NCBI RefSeq assembly: GCF_963677845.1
Contig: NZ_OY782498.1
Location: 2,363,518-2,427,517, forward strand
Reading direction: 5' to 3'
DNA from: an uncultured Pseudodesulfovibrio sp.
Lineage (GTDB): Bacteria; Desulfobacterota; Desulfovibrionia; Desulfovibrionales; Desulfovibrionaceae
Length of the DNA: 64,000 bases
Position 1 is the stretch's first letter; each line of letters starts with the position of its first letter. The position numbers and the translations under genes are program-made. This document shows, in pieces, positions 1-8,237 of this stretch. The notes under the pieces were generated by a model. The model had not been told where the DNA came from. It ran no database searches and saw only the letters and a program-made list of their open reading frames with translations.

Positions 1-441
1 GATGAAGGTCAAAGCCTGAGCTGTACATCCGGTCACGCAGGCAGGTGTGCCACCGGCATCCACCCTATCCACGCAATAGTCACACTTCATGATCTTGCCG
101 CTTTCCTCGTTAAACACGGGGACGGACCAAGGACATGCTTCGACACATGCTTTGCAGCCATCACATTTGTTCAGATCAACTAACACAAGGCCATCCTCGT
201 CGCGTTTGTACATGGCCCCGGTGGGACATGCGGCAACACATTCAGGATTCTTGCAATGCATACAGTTCTGATACTTAATTTTAGCGGTAGGCTTCCCATC
301 TTTGTCAGCAATGGGACCTTCCACGGTAAGACGGTTAAGGGAAATCCCTACGGGCACCTTGTTCTTCACTTTGCAGTGAACCAAGCATGCGTCGCAGGCA
401 ATACACCGTTTTTTGTCAAACTTAATTCTATAACTGGCCAT
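1..441 (-). CDS. 4Fe-4S dicluster electron-transfer subunit (DMSO-reductase B type), 3' end cut off
   Basis: Reading leftward from an ATG at 441 gives 147 codons that run off the window edge. Sixteen Cys form four [4Fe-4S] motifs: CIACDACLVHC near residues 13-23, CMHCKNPECVAAC near 60-72, CDGCKACVEAC near 93-103, and CDYC with a distal CVTGC near 120-139. This is the layout of the B subunits of PhsB/PsrB/DmsB-type molybdoenzymes, which wire electrons between the catalytic subunit and a membrane or soluble partner. A good GAGGTG ribosome site precedes the ATG. There is no signal peptide, as expected for this subunit. It diverges from the catalytic-type gene at 714, so the two may share the 272-base region between them. 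The partner assignment is inference; the family is clear. Confidence 0.9.
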   Translation of the reverse strand, partial: MASYRIKFDKKRCIACDACLVHCKVKNKVPVGISLNRLTVEGPIADKDGKPTAKIKYQNCMHCKNPECVAACPTGAMYKRDEDGLVLVDLNKCDGCKACVEACPWSVPVFNEESGKIMKCDYCVDRVDAGGTPACVTGCTAQALTFI

Positions 442-599
442 TTTACACCTCGAAAAACTTCAGTTGGACGCGCAGTTCCTTTAAGAACCTATGGTTTGGA
501 GAAAAAAGCGCTTATGGTCAACGCTCTCCCCGCTTGTGACACATTTCTCAATCAAAGCACATTATAACGCATTTCAAACTAAAAAAGGAAGAAAAATAT

Positions 600-615
600 T
601 GTGATACTTTTCACA
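600..615. promoter_or_regulatory. CRP/FNR-type operator candidate
   Basis: TGTGA-N6-TCACA is an exact inverted repeat with the spacing of CRP/FNR-family sites. It lies 98 bases upstream of the molybdoenzyme start at 714 and 158 bases from the divergent ferredoxin start, so it could control both. The rest of 442-713 is AT-rich and holds no gene. Confidence 0.5.
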
Positions 616-713
616 CGATGGTAATCTATTGCATATTCGTTCCCAGCAAAGATAGGTTCCATTCTACATAAAAAAGCGCAAAGTTCCATCCGGTTTGTAT
701 CAGGAGGAGTATT

Positions 714-2801
714 ATGAGTAAGGAATATGTGAAAAGTATCTGTGGCATGTGCTCTGTGCGCTGCCCTATTGAAGTCGAAGTGGTCGACGGTAAAGCTGAG
801 TATATTCAGGGAAATCCCGATGCACCGGGCATCATGGGATCTCTGTGTCCTCGTGGAGCTGCCGGAACGGCCCTGACTTATGATGAAGAACGTCCCCAAT
901 ATCCCATGGTTCGTACGGGCAAACGGGGTGAGGGTAAATGGAAGCAAGTATCTTGGGACGAAGCCCTGGACTATGTTGCCGACGAATTGAAACGCATTCA
1001 GGAAACATACGGTAAGGATTCCGTTCTGTTTTCCGATCGCGGTGGACCGTTCCGTGATTTCTACCGCGCATTCCTGCGTGGCATCGGCACAGCCAACTAC
1101 AATAACCATGACTCTGCATGCGCCCGTAACGTCCAGAACGCAGCCTTGTCCGTCTTTGGTTTCGGTCGCAAAGGCGTTTCCTACGACCTGAAAAATGCCA
1201 AGCACGTCATTCTGCAGCAGCGCAACATTTTCGAAGCCGTAAACGTGGCTGAGGTCAACAACCTGCTCAATTCAATGGCCGACGGTTGCAAACTCTCCGT
1301 CATTGACATTCGTGCCAACGTCCCAGCTACCAAGTCCGACAACTTCTTCATGATCCGCCCCGGCACTGACTACGGCTTCAACCTCGCCGTTATCAATGTC
1401 ATTATTAATGAGGAATTGTATGACAAAGACTTCGTTGCCAATTGGGTTGAAGACTTTGACCTGCTCAAGGAATTTGTCCAGCAGTACACCCCCGAATGGG
1501 CCGAAGAAGAAACCGGCATCAAAGCCGACGCCATCCGTGACTTCTGTCACCAGTTGGCTGAAGCCGCACCGTCCATCCTCTGGCATCCCGGCTGGATGAC
1601 TGCCCGTTACAATGACTCATTCTACATGTCTCGCACAATATACATCATCAACTCCCTCATGGGTGCTATCGGTGCCAAGGGCGGCCTGCCGTTCATGAAC
1701 AAGCCGGGTGATGTTGGAGCCAAGGGGCTGAACAGCTTCATGAATCTCTATCCCAAGCCGGAAGGCAAGCGTGCCGACGGTGTTGGTTGGATGGAAGGCC
1801 GCAAGCACTTTGATGCTGGCCCCGGTCTGGTTCACCTCGCGTATGAAGCCGCTGTTGAGGAAAAGCCGTATCCTGTTAAGGCATATATCTGTCACAGGCA
1901 TGATCCGCTCATGGCTTACCCCGATGCCCCGCACGTCAAAACCTTGTGGGACAACATCGAACTGCTGGTCGTCCCGACCTTCTCCTGGTCCGACACAGCA
2001 TGGAATGCCGACGTAGTGCTGCCCATCTCGCCTTATCTGGAACGTGATGACACCATCATGACCAAGAACGGTCCCAAGCCCGCTTTCCAGATCCGCAAAC
2101 GCGCTGTCCAGCCAGTCTACGATACCAAAGCCATCTGGGAAATATACTCCGGCCTGGCAAAACGTTTCGGTCTGGAAGAACTGGTTTACGAAAACATCGA
2201 AGACATCTGGAACTTCCAGTTGGACGGAACCGGCGTATCCCTGTCCGATTTCGACGCCACCGGAATTGTTTCCCTGGCATCTGATCCTCTGTTCAAACCT
2301 GTTAAGGAAGGGTCTTTCAAGACACCATCCGGCAAGGTTCAGATGATTGACGCCAAGCTGGAAGCTGACGGTCTGCCGTCCCTGAAACCTTATGAATCCC
2401 CCGAGCGTGCGCCGGAAGGCAAATTCCGCATCACCTTTGGTCGTTGCGCCCTGCACACTCAGGGACACACCGTGAACAACGCACTGCTCTTCGAACGCAT
2501 GCCTGAGAACGTTCTCTGGATTAACACCAAGCGTGCCGAAGAACTGGGTATCGAAAACGATGATTATGTCACTGTTTCAAACGTTGATTATTCATCCAAG
2601 ATTAGAGCATTTGTTACAGACTTCGTTCACCCTGAGTGTATCTTCATGATCCACGGCTTCGACCACAAGCTGCCGTGTGAATCCCGCGCCAAGGGTATGG
2701 GAGCTGCTGACAACCTGCTCCTCTCCAAGGGCATCAAGAAGTGGGACAAGGGTGGCGGAGCCGTCGCCATGCAGGAACACTTCGTGTCCGTTTCAAAATA
2801 G
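714..2801 (+). CDS. Cytoplasmic molybdopterin oxidoreductase of the thiosulfate/polysulfide reductase (PhsA/PsrA) family
   Basis: A 695-residue bis-MGD molybdenum/tungsten enzyme catalytic subunit. C10, C13, C17 and C45 form the N-terminal [4Fe-4S] motif (CGMCSVRC, then SLCPRG). C136 in NHDSAC sits where PhsA/PsrA enzymes carry the metal-ligating Cys; no in-frame TGA replaces it. The molydopterin-dinucleotide-binding C-terminal domain starts near residue 570. A strong AGGAGGAG ribosome site precedes the ATG. Unlike classical PhsA and PsrA there is no twin-arginine signal peptide, so the enzyme is predicted to stay in the cytoplasm. The ferredoxin subunit is transcribed divergently rather than downstream, and no membrane anchor subunit is visible here. 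Family is certain; the substrate (polysulfide, thiosulfate or something else) is not. Confidence 0.85.
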   Translation: MSKEYVKSICGMCSVRCPIEVEVVDGKAEYIQGNPDAPGIMGSLCPRGAAGTALTYDEERPQYPMVRTGKRGEGKWKQVSWDEALDYVADELKRIQETYGKDSVLFSDRGGPFRDFYRAFLRGIGTANYNNHDSACARNVQNAALSVFGFGRKGVSYDLKNAKHVILQQRNIFEAVNVAEVNNLLNSMADGCKLSVIDIRANVPATKSDNFFMIRPGTDYGFNLAVINVIINEELYDKDFVANWVEDFDLLKEFVQQYTPEWAEEETGIKADAIRDFCHQLAEAAPSILWHPGWMTARYNDSFYMSRTIYIINSLMGAIGAKGGLPFMNKPGDVGAKGLNSFMNLYPKPEGKRADGVGWMEGRKHFDAGPGLVHLAYEAAVEEKPYPVKAYICHRHDPLMAYPDAPHVKTLWDNIELLVVPTFSWSDTAWNADVVLPISPYLERDDTIMTKNGPKPAFQIRKRAVQPVYDTKAIWEIYSGLAKRFGLEELVYENIEDIWNFQLDGTGVSLSDFDATGIVSLASDPLFKPVKEGSFKTPSGKVQMIDAKLEADGLPSLKPYESPERAPEGKFRITFGRCALHTQGHTVNNALLFERMPENVLWINTKRAEELGIENDDYVTVSNVDYSSKIRAFVTDFVHPECIFMIHGFDHKLPCESRAKGMGAADNLLLSKGIKKWDKGGGAVAMQEHFVSVSK

Positions 2802-2831
2802 TCAAGTACCACCTCTCACCCCCAAATACGG

Positions 2832-2863
2832 AAAGGCCGGTATCGCCCCTGATACCGGCCTTT
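2832..2863. terminator. Bidirectional hairpin terminator
   Basis: AAAGGCCGGTATC pairs perfectly with GATACCGGCCTTT around a six-base loop. It lies between the convergent genes ending at 2801 and 2898 and can serve both. Confidence 0.85.
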
Positions 2864-2897
2864 CTCATTAAATACATTCAATCGGTAGTGAAATATA

Positions 2898-3767
2898 TCA
2901 CCCTCTCGACTGCGTCACTCCCGCCAAACTCAAGGCTTCTGCCATAAAAGGAAGAAGCTCGCCAACCCGCGTTGCCGGATTGGGATTTGTCATCAATCCA
3001 GCCAGCCGATTTGCCCTGATACTGTATAAAGCCGCTTCAGCAATCGGCACACCTGATTCAATAAGCGCCGAAACCATCCCGGTCACAGTATCGCCCGTGC
3101 CGCCCATGGCTTCCATAGCCTCAGCAACAGGCTCCGATACTGAATGGATGACTCCCCCATTATCAGCTACGTAATCAACACTCCCCTTAACCAAGAGGGT
3201 CTGGGCAGCGTTCTCATGCGCATAAGCACGGGCTATCAAATCCGGGGTATGATTTTCATCATGCAAGATAAACCCACGGGTATAAAAAGGATGGGGTGCA
3301 GTTTCGTCAGCCAAAAAAGCCAACTCACCAGCATCTGGCGTGAACACATCATAGGCCTGAGCCTGTCCGCTCATCTTGGCCGCATACATAAACCCGGCAT
3401 CCGCAATGAGCTTGGGTGGGTTCTCCATTTCCTGAATTGCCAAAAGCACCTTGTTGTGCCAATCCACGTCCGGCTGAAGGTAATGAAAAACCATAGTCGA
3501 ATAGTCACGACTCGGCAAAACAGTCGCCAAATGAGCATACAACTCACGACTCCCGTCTCCCCTACCTTGATCTCCGACCAAAAAGGCGTGAGGCATGGGT
3601 TCGTTCAAGAACAAAGCCGTCTCAACTGCTGCGGCCAAAAGAGCCGGAGTTCCTCGATCAGGAGAAATAGTCCTGCCGTTCACCAACAGTTCATTGCCTT
3701 TAATCGCCACCGGTGCATCCAGAACTGGAACGTCCAAATCTGGAACGGTTCCAACTATTGCGAGCAT
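2898..3767 (-). CDS. Ribokinase-fold protein resembling NAD(P)HX dehydratase (NnrD/YjeF C-terminal type)
   Basis: 289 residues. The signature is GGTGDTVTG near residue 240, the anion-hole/catalytic-Asp motif of ribokinase-fold enzymes in the form typical of the ADP/ATP-dependent NAD(P)H-hydrate dehydratase family, which repairs hydrated NAD(P)H. The YjeF_N epimerase half is absent. The start at 3767 overlaps the end of the DUF3343 gene by 13 bases, so the two are translationally coupled, and it is the last gene of the yedE-yedF-DUF3343 group. That context suggests a specialised role in selenium or sulfur trafficking rather than housekeeping repair, but this is inference. A small-molecule kinase is the alternative. 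Confidence 0.65.
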   Translation of the reverse strand: MLAIVGTVPDLDVPVLDAPVAIKGNELLVNGRTISPDRGTPALLAAAVETALFLNEPMPHAFLVGDQGRGDGSRELYAHLATVLPSRDYSTMVFHYLQPDVDWHNKVLLAIQEMENPPKLIADAGFMYAAKMSGQAQAYDVFTPDAGELAFLADETAPHPFYTRGFILHDENHTPDLIARAYAHENAAQTLLVKGSVDYVADNGGVIHSVSEPVAEAMEAMGGTGDTVTGMVSALIESGVPIAEAALYSIRANRLAGLMTNPNPATRVGELLPFMAEALSLAGVTQSRG

Positions 3768-4306
3768 ATGCGCCTCACTTCCTGATACGCAAGATCAAGC
3801 GCATATCCGCACAAGGTGTGACCGATCTCTCGTGGCTTGGGCGCATCATCCAATGTTTTTCCTATCATCTGCACAGCCAGATAAGGCACATCTGGACATC
3901 CGCCACCCGAAATATTGACGATAACCAATGTTTTTTTATCGACTGTCAATTTCATATTGGCAGCGCGAACCATCAAATAATCACCAAAATCCTTGACCTG
4001 ATACAAATCAACAGGATCAAGCAACGGCCCGACTACAGGCACTACATCCTGTGGCGAAGATTCGTTTTCTTCAAGGCTGCGCCGGATATTCAATTCTTCG
4101 ATAAGAGGAAACTCAATCACCAGATCACACCCGGTTTGAATCTCCGGGGGCGGCCCCATCACTTTGATATCCCACCCGTCTGCCCGAAGTATTCGCTCGG
4201 CACGAATGACCTCGCTGGTATTCTCAAAGACGAGCAGCCCACGATCTGCACGCTGCTCGCCCTTATTGCCAAATAGCTTTCGTCGAATCGTTTCAAGGAA
4301 ACTCAA
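3755..4306 (-). CDS. DUF3343-containing protein of the selenium cluster
   Basis: 183 residues. Residues about 20-85 match the small DUF3343 fold (GLLVFENTSEVIRAERILRA, then MGPPPEI and GCDLVIEF), a putative sulfur or selenium acceptor domain often found beside YedF and YedE. A second half of unknown function carries GGGCPDVPYLA and a conserved-looking LCGYALDLAY segment with Cys residues that could accept a chalcogen. It starts 3 bases after the yedF stop and overlaps the next gene. No membrane segments or signal peptide. The biochemical role is unknown; a carrier function is inferred from the neighbours. Confidence 0.75.
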   Translation of the reverse strand: MSFLETIRRKLFGNKGEQRADRGLLVFENTSEVIRAERILRADGWDIKVMGPPPEIQTGCDLVIEFPLIEELNIRRSLEENESSPQDVVPVVGPLLDPVDLYQVKDFGDYLMVRAANMKLTVDKKTLVIVNISGGGCPDVPYLAVQMIGKTLDDAPKPREIGHTLCGYALDLAYQEVRRICSQ

Positions 4307-4309
4307 CGG

Positions 4310-4528
4310 TTACCCCTTGGCTAATTCAATACGGTATTCTTCGTCAGACTCGGAAACCACGTTAACACTCCATCCTTTGGACCCGGCAGCGCGGGACACA
4401 TTTTCCATGGAAGTTTCGGTATCAACCAAAATATCGACTTTGCCAGTCCCCATTGCCTCTGTCTTTTTCAACATAACCAATACAGGTTGAGGGCAAGACA
4501 GACCGCGTGCATCAACTACTTCACTCAT
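4310..4528 (-). CDS. yedF: TusA/YedF-type sulfur- or selenium-carrier protein
   Basis: 72 residues of a single TusA-like domain. The CPxP motif (RGLSCPQPVL, Cys near residue 11) is the persulfide or selenide acceptor of the family. The start at 4528 is chosen because AAGGAG lies at the right distance; an upstream in-frame extension would run back into the transporter gene. Between yedE and DUF3343 the likely job is handing selenium (or sulfur) from uptake to cofactor synthesis. Full-length YedF of other bacteria has an extra C-terminal domain that is absent here, so this is a TusA-only form. Confidence 0.85.
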   Translation of the reverse strand: MSEVVDARGLSCPQPVLVMLKKTEAMGTGKVDILVDTETSMENVSRAAGSKGWSVNVVSESDEEYRIELAKG

Positions 4529-4538
4529 GACGAACTCC

Positions 4539-5621
4539 TTACGCCTTTTTGCGCATGGTAAAACCAATGAACAAACATACCGCCAAACCAATAAACACAG
4601 CGGCAATGCCATGTGGTCCGACACCCTTTGGAGAACTTGCCAAACCAAAGTTGTGTGCAAATGCAGCCCCAACGATCATACCGAACACAAACACGGAAGC
4701 ATCTCCATCACCTTCACCTGCCATGAACAACTGGCGACCAGGACAACCACCTGCCAAAGCAAAACATAAACCGGCCAAGACCATGCCCATGAAGTTCCAC
4801 AAAGACTGGGTGTGTGCTACAGGCTGCCCCTCAAAGCCCATATTGAACTGACCAAGGACGAGATTCATAACAAAAGCGGCAACCAACAGGGCAACAAACC
4901 CGGACAACAGATGCACTTGCTTGAACAAAAGCAAGTCGCGAACTGCGCCCATGGTGCAGAACCGGCTCCGCTGGGCCAACACACCGACCAAAAGACCAAT
5001 GCCGAGTGAGACCAGCAATGGCGCATGCATGGCACCTGGGCCTTTCAAACTATAAAACAACACACCGGATTTGGCTTCGCCTGCCATCTGCGGATACAGG
5101 AAAACCAACACAAGAAGCCCTGCCATAAGCAATGGCATAAGCAATCCCACCGAAGTATATGTCTTGTGGCTGCGTCCAAGCGAATATCCTTGCTTGAAAA
5201 ACAAAGTACCGATGCCAATACCGACAACCAAACCGAGCAAACCGATAACAGCATTCAGATCACCACCAGCCAAACGAAGTACGGCACGCCAAGGACATCC
5301 CAAAAAGACCAACGCGCCTATCATGGCGAATGCACCCAAAACAAAACGGACTACAGGAGCCGATCCGGCACGAGGCCGAAAATCTTTAGCCGCAAAAGCC
5401 GCAATCATGGCACCGAGTACGAAACCGATAATCTCTGGCCGGACATACTGAACCACGCCAGCCCGATGCATGCCAATAGCTCCGGCAATATCTCGCTCAA
5501 AACAGGCCACACAAATACCCATATTGCCGGGATTACCCCAATATTGCAGCAGGGAAGCAAACAGGCCGATGACCAGCCCGACGCAGATGATGCCCATCCG
5601 CGATGAAAAGAAATTCTTCAC
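4539..5621 (-). CDS. yedE: YedE-family putative selenium transporter
   Basis: About 360 residues and roughly ten membrane helices of the YeeE/YedE fold. Conserved Cys sit in helix-adjacent motifs: GICVACFERD, FLGCPWR, RSRFCTMGAVRD and GGCPGRQL. Such Cys pass thiosulfate in YeeE relatives and are thought to pass selenium in YedE. A GTG at 5621 is preferred because GGAGG lies five bases upstream; a TTG four codons earlier lacks this. It heads the four-gene cluster ending at 2898. The selenium assignment follows from family and from the yedF neighbour; thiosulfate transport is the main alternative. Confidence 0.85.
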   Translation of the reverse strand: MKNFFSSRMGIICVGLVIGLFASLLQYWGNPGNMGICVACFERDIAGAIGMHRAGVVQYVRPEIIGFVLGAMIAAFAAKDFRPRAGSAPVVRFVLGAFAMIGALVFLGCPWRAVLRLAGGDLNAVIGLLGLVVGIGIGTLFFKQGYSLGRSHKTYTSVGLLMPLLMAGLLVLVFLYPQMAGEAKSGVLFYSLKGPGAMHAPLLVSLGIGLLVGVLAQRSRFCTMGAVRDLLLFKQVHLLSGFVALLVAAFVMNLVLGQFNMGFEGQPVAHTQSLWNFMGMVLAGLCFALAGGCPGRQLFMAGEGDGDASVFVFGMIVGAAFAHNFGLASSPKGVGPHGIAAVFIGLAVCLFIGFTMRKKA

Positions 5622-5716
5622 ATCATCCTCCAAATCTCAAAGTTAACTACCGCGCCCCCGCGACAGACCAATCAAATAAACCCGCTGAAAAGTACCGAAA
5701 TTATTTATCGAGAACC

Positions 5717-5742
5717 AATTGATAATATCATACATATCAATT
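5717..5742. promoter_or_regulatory. Inverted repeat in the yedE/arsC divergent region
   Basis: AATTGATA and TATCAATT are perfect 8-base arms around ten bases. The site lies about 95 bases from the yedE start and 141 from arsC. The TTGAT half-site resembles FNR-family sites but the arm spacing is wider. The rest of 5622-5882 is AT-rich with no gene. Confidence 0.4.
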
Positions 5743-5882
5743 TTACCGATAGATTTTATCAATGCAAAATCGCATAAAAACACAAAAAAGACACACAATG
5801 CTCATTGACGCATCTAAAAGAGAGGTTCTAGTCTTTCAAGGGTAAAGAATCAAAGCTTACGCCTAAAGACATACAGGAACAC

Positions 5883-6314
5883 ATGATGAATATTCTCTTT
5901 CTTTGCACTGGCAACTCCTGCCGCAGCCAAATGGCTGAAGGGTGGGCACATCATCTTAAAGGCGACCAAATGAACGCCTATTCAGCCGGTGTCGAAACCC
6001 ACGGTATGAATCCCTACGCGATCAAGGTTATGGATGAGGTCGATATCGATATCTCTGGCAACACTTCCAAACTCATTGCAGATCTGCCCAAAGACATTGA
6101 GTTTGATTACGTCGTCACCGTTTGCGGACATGCCCACGAAAACTGTCCCTACTTCCCAGCCAAATCCAAAGTCATACATGTAGGATTCGACGACCCGCCG
6201 AGTATGGTAAAAGGACTCTCCGACGAGGAAGAAATTCTGAAAATCTACCGTCGCGTGCGTGATGATATCGAAACTTTTGTAAAATCTCTGCCACAGGCAT
6301 TACTCTCTAAATAA
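5883..6314 (+). CDS. arsC: Arsenate reductase, thioredoxin-coupled ArsC / low-molecular-weight phosphatase fold
   Basis: 143 residues with the P-loop CTGNSCRSQMAEGW at the N-terminus: nucleophile Cys8, oxyanion-binding C13-R14-S15. C81 and C88 in VTVCGHAHENCPYFP are the resolving pair that cycles with thioredoxin and separates true ArsC from ordinary tyrosine phosphatases. The DDPP segment carries the general acid. Two tandem ATGs (5883, 5886) are possible; AGGA precedes them. It stands alone, divergent from yedE, with no arsR or arsB nearby. Reduction of arsenate to arsenite in the cytoplasm is the expected function. Confidence 0.9.
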   Translation: MMNILFLCTGNSCRSQMAEGWAHHLKGDQMNAYSAGVETHGMNPYAIKVMDEVDIDISGNTSKLIADLPKDIEFDYVVTVCGHAHENCPYFPAKSKVIHVGFDDPPSMVKGLSDEEEILKIYRRVRDDIETFVKSLPQALLSK

Positions 6315-6695
6315 GAAAGATTACTGTGCAGGTGTGGACAGCAATGCGCTATCCACACCTACAAAAAACTTCAACACGGAGTAATGAAATGACCATACAT
6401 CGCTTTTCTTTCCGCACACTCTTCTCCCCGCTCAGTGCGTGGACTGGGTGCATCGACTACAGTGAAAACAACGGCATCCGTTTTTCTTTTTTTTCGTAAT
6501 CCAATCCTAAATATTCTCCATATCCGACATTGAGGTCGGCCTTAAAATTGACCTGGGACCTCTGACAACCAGGCCTTTTCTTATTTTTCCCTTTCAAAAG
6601 CGCTGTGAATTGACCAAATATTCCAATTGTGTGTATACACCATGCAATATCCAATAGATTTGATCGCTGTTTACGACTCCACCAAAGGGACTCAC
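6315..6695. other. Intergenic region with an imperfect hairpin
   Basis: Bases 6330-6360 form AGGTGTGGA / TCCACACCT with an inner AGC/GCT pair, a likely end signal for arsC although no T-run follows. A T-rich stretch at 6480-6495 follows. No convincing gene is present. The transporter start is taken at 6696 rather than at a TTG inside this region. Confidence 0.4.
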
Positions 6696-8099
6696 ATGTA
6701 TCGACTCGTACAATTCTCCCCCATCATCGTGACCATTATCATGACTCTATTCCCTGCTCCCGAGGGGCTTACTCCTGAAGCATGGTATTTCTTCTCCGTC
6801 TTTGCCGGTGTCGTTGTCGGGCTCATTGTTGAGCCAGTCCCTGCCGCTTTGGTCGGACTGGCCGGTGTGACAATAGCGGCTATGCTCGGTCTGGTAGACC
6901 CTAGCCCAGCGGCCAGCCGTACATGGGCTTTGTCCGGCTTTTCCAACAGCGTCATTTGGCTTATTTTCGCAGCGTTCATGTTCGCCCTTGGCTATCAGAA
7001 AACCGGTCTTGGCAAACGAATCAGCCTGATACTCATCAAATTTCTTGGACGTAACACCTTGGGACTGGGGTACGCCATCGCCTTTGCCGACGGCATCCTG
7101 TCACCCTTCATGCCTTCCAACACGGCCCGAAGCGCAGGCACCATCTACCCGGTGGTCAGCAATATCCCCCCTATGTTCAATTCCACTCCTGACCACGACC
7201 CGCGCAAGATCGGCGCATACCTCAAATGGGTCGGCATCGCCGCAACCTGCGTAACCAGTTCCATGTTCCTGACGGCACTGGCTCCCAATCTGCTGGCCCT
7301 CGACCTCATCCAACAGGCATCTGGTGTGACTATCAGCTGGGGACATTGGGCATCTGTAATGCTCCCGGCCATGGTCCCGCTCTTTCTACTCACGCCATGG
7401 CTCGCCTATGTTATCTATCCGCCAACCCAAAAACAGTCCCCTGAAGCCCCGGCATGGGCCACTTCAGAACTCCGAAAAATGGGCAAAATTTCCCTCAAAG
7501 AATTAATGATGCTCGGATACGCGATCCTGGCTCTGATTCTCTGGATATTCGGCAAACAAATAGGCGTGGATTCAACCATGGCTGCCATATTTGTCCTGAC
7601 GCTCATGGTCCTGACCGGTATCCTCTCATGGGAAGATGTTATTACCAATAAAAGCGCGTGGAACGTCTTGGTCTGGTTCGCCACACTGGTTGCCATGGCA
7701 TCGGGTCTAAGCAAAACAGGCATTCTGGATTGGCTCGGCAATCTGGTCGCGGCCTACCTTCAGGGCATGTCACCTTCAACAGTGGTATTAATGCTCGTGG
7801 TACTCTTCTTCGTTCTTCACTATTTCTTTGCCAGCACGACAGCCCACACAACAGCACTGCTCCCCTTATTCATGGCGACAGCCGCACCGCTCATGCCTGC
7901 CCCCATGCTGGCAAAGCTCGCTCTCATGTTGGCCGCGTCACTTGGCCTCATGGGTATCATAACCCCTTACGCAACCGGTCCCGCGCCCATCTGGTACGGC
8001 TCAGGCTTCATCAGTCAGGCCAGATGGTGGGCCCTCGGCGCAATCTTCGGTGCCATATTCCTTGGAACGATGGTCATATTGACATTGGTTTACATCTAA
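6696..8099 (+). CDS. DASS-family (SLC13) anion permease, dicarboxylate/tricarboxylate type
   Basis: 467 residues, about twelve hydrophobic helices. Family motifs are the two helix-hairpin signatures PSNTARSAGTIYP (near 145) and the pseudo-repeat STTAHTTALLPLF (near 390), which form the Na+/carboxylate sites. Homologues import malate, succinate, 2-oxoglutarate or tartrate, or exchange them. The ATG at 6696 follows AAGGGA and starts just before the first helix; an upstream TTG would add an unlikely hydrophilic leader. It is monocistronic, closed by the terminator at 8123. Substrate cannot be told from sequence. Confidence 0.85.
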   Translation: MYRLVQFSPIIVTIIMTLFPAPEGLTPEAWYFFSVFAGVVVGLIVEPVPAALVGLAGVTIAAMLGLVDPSPAASRTWALSGFSNSVIWLIFAAFMFALGYQKTGLGKRISLILIKFLGRNTLGLGYAIAFADGILSPFMPSNTARSAGTIYPVVSNIPPMFNSTPDHDPRKIGAYLKWVGIAATCVTSSMFLTALAPNLLALDLIQQASGVTISWGHWASVMLPAMVPLFLLTPWLAYVIYPPTQKQSPEAPAWATSELRKMGKISLKELMMLGYAILALILWIFGKQIGVDSTMAAIFVLTLMVLTGILSWEDVITNKSAWNVLVWFATLVAMASGLSKTGILDWLGNLVAAYLQGMSPSTVVLMLVVLFFVLHYFFASTTAHTTALLPLFMATAAPLMPAPMLAKLALMLAASLGLMGIITPYATGPAPIWYGSGFISQARWWALGAIFGAIFLGTMVILTLVYI

Positions 8100-8122
8100 A
8101 ACTTCCATCATACGTATAGTCC

Positions 8123-8151
8123 AAGGCCCGAAAGCATTTCTTTCGGGCCTT
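8123..8151 (+). terminator. Hairpin terminator after the DASS permease
   Basis: AAGGCCCGAAAG pairs with CTTTCGGGCCTT, followed by a short T-run. Confidence 0.85.
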
Positions 8152-8237
8152 TTCAATCTGTATGCTATTGTTGACTCTCTTGGCGATTCAGGAGAGGAAT
8201 AGGCACCTTGCGTCAACAAAAAAAACAGGGCCATTAC

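Noticed and set aside
618..634. TGG-N7-TTGC resembling a sigma-54 promoter before the molybdoenzyme
   Set aside because: Spacing GG-N9-GC is one base short of the strict GG-N10-GC, unlike the three accepted sites.
714..2801. Possible selenocysteine in the molybdoenzyme
   Set aside because: The active-site position is an ordinary Cys codon and no in-frame TGA is present.
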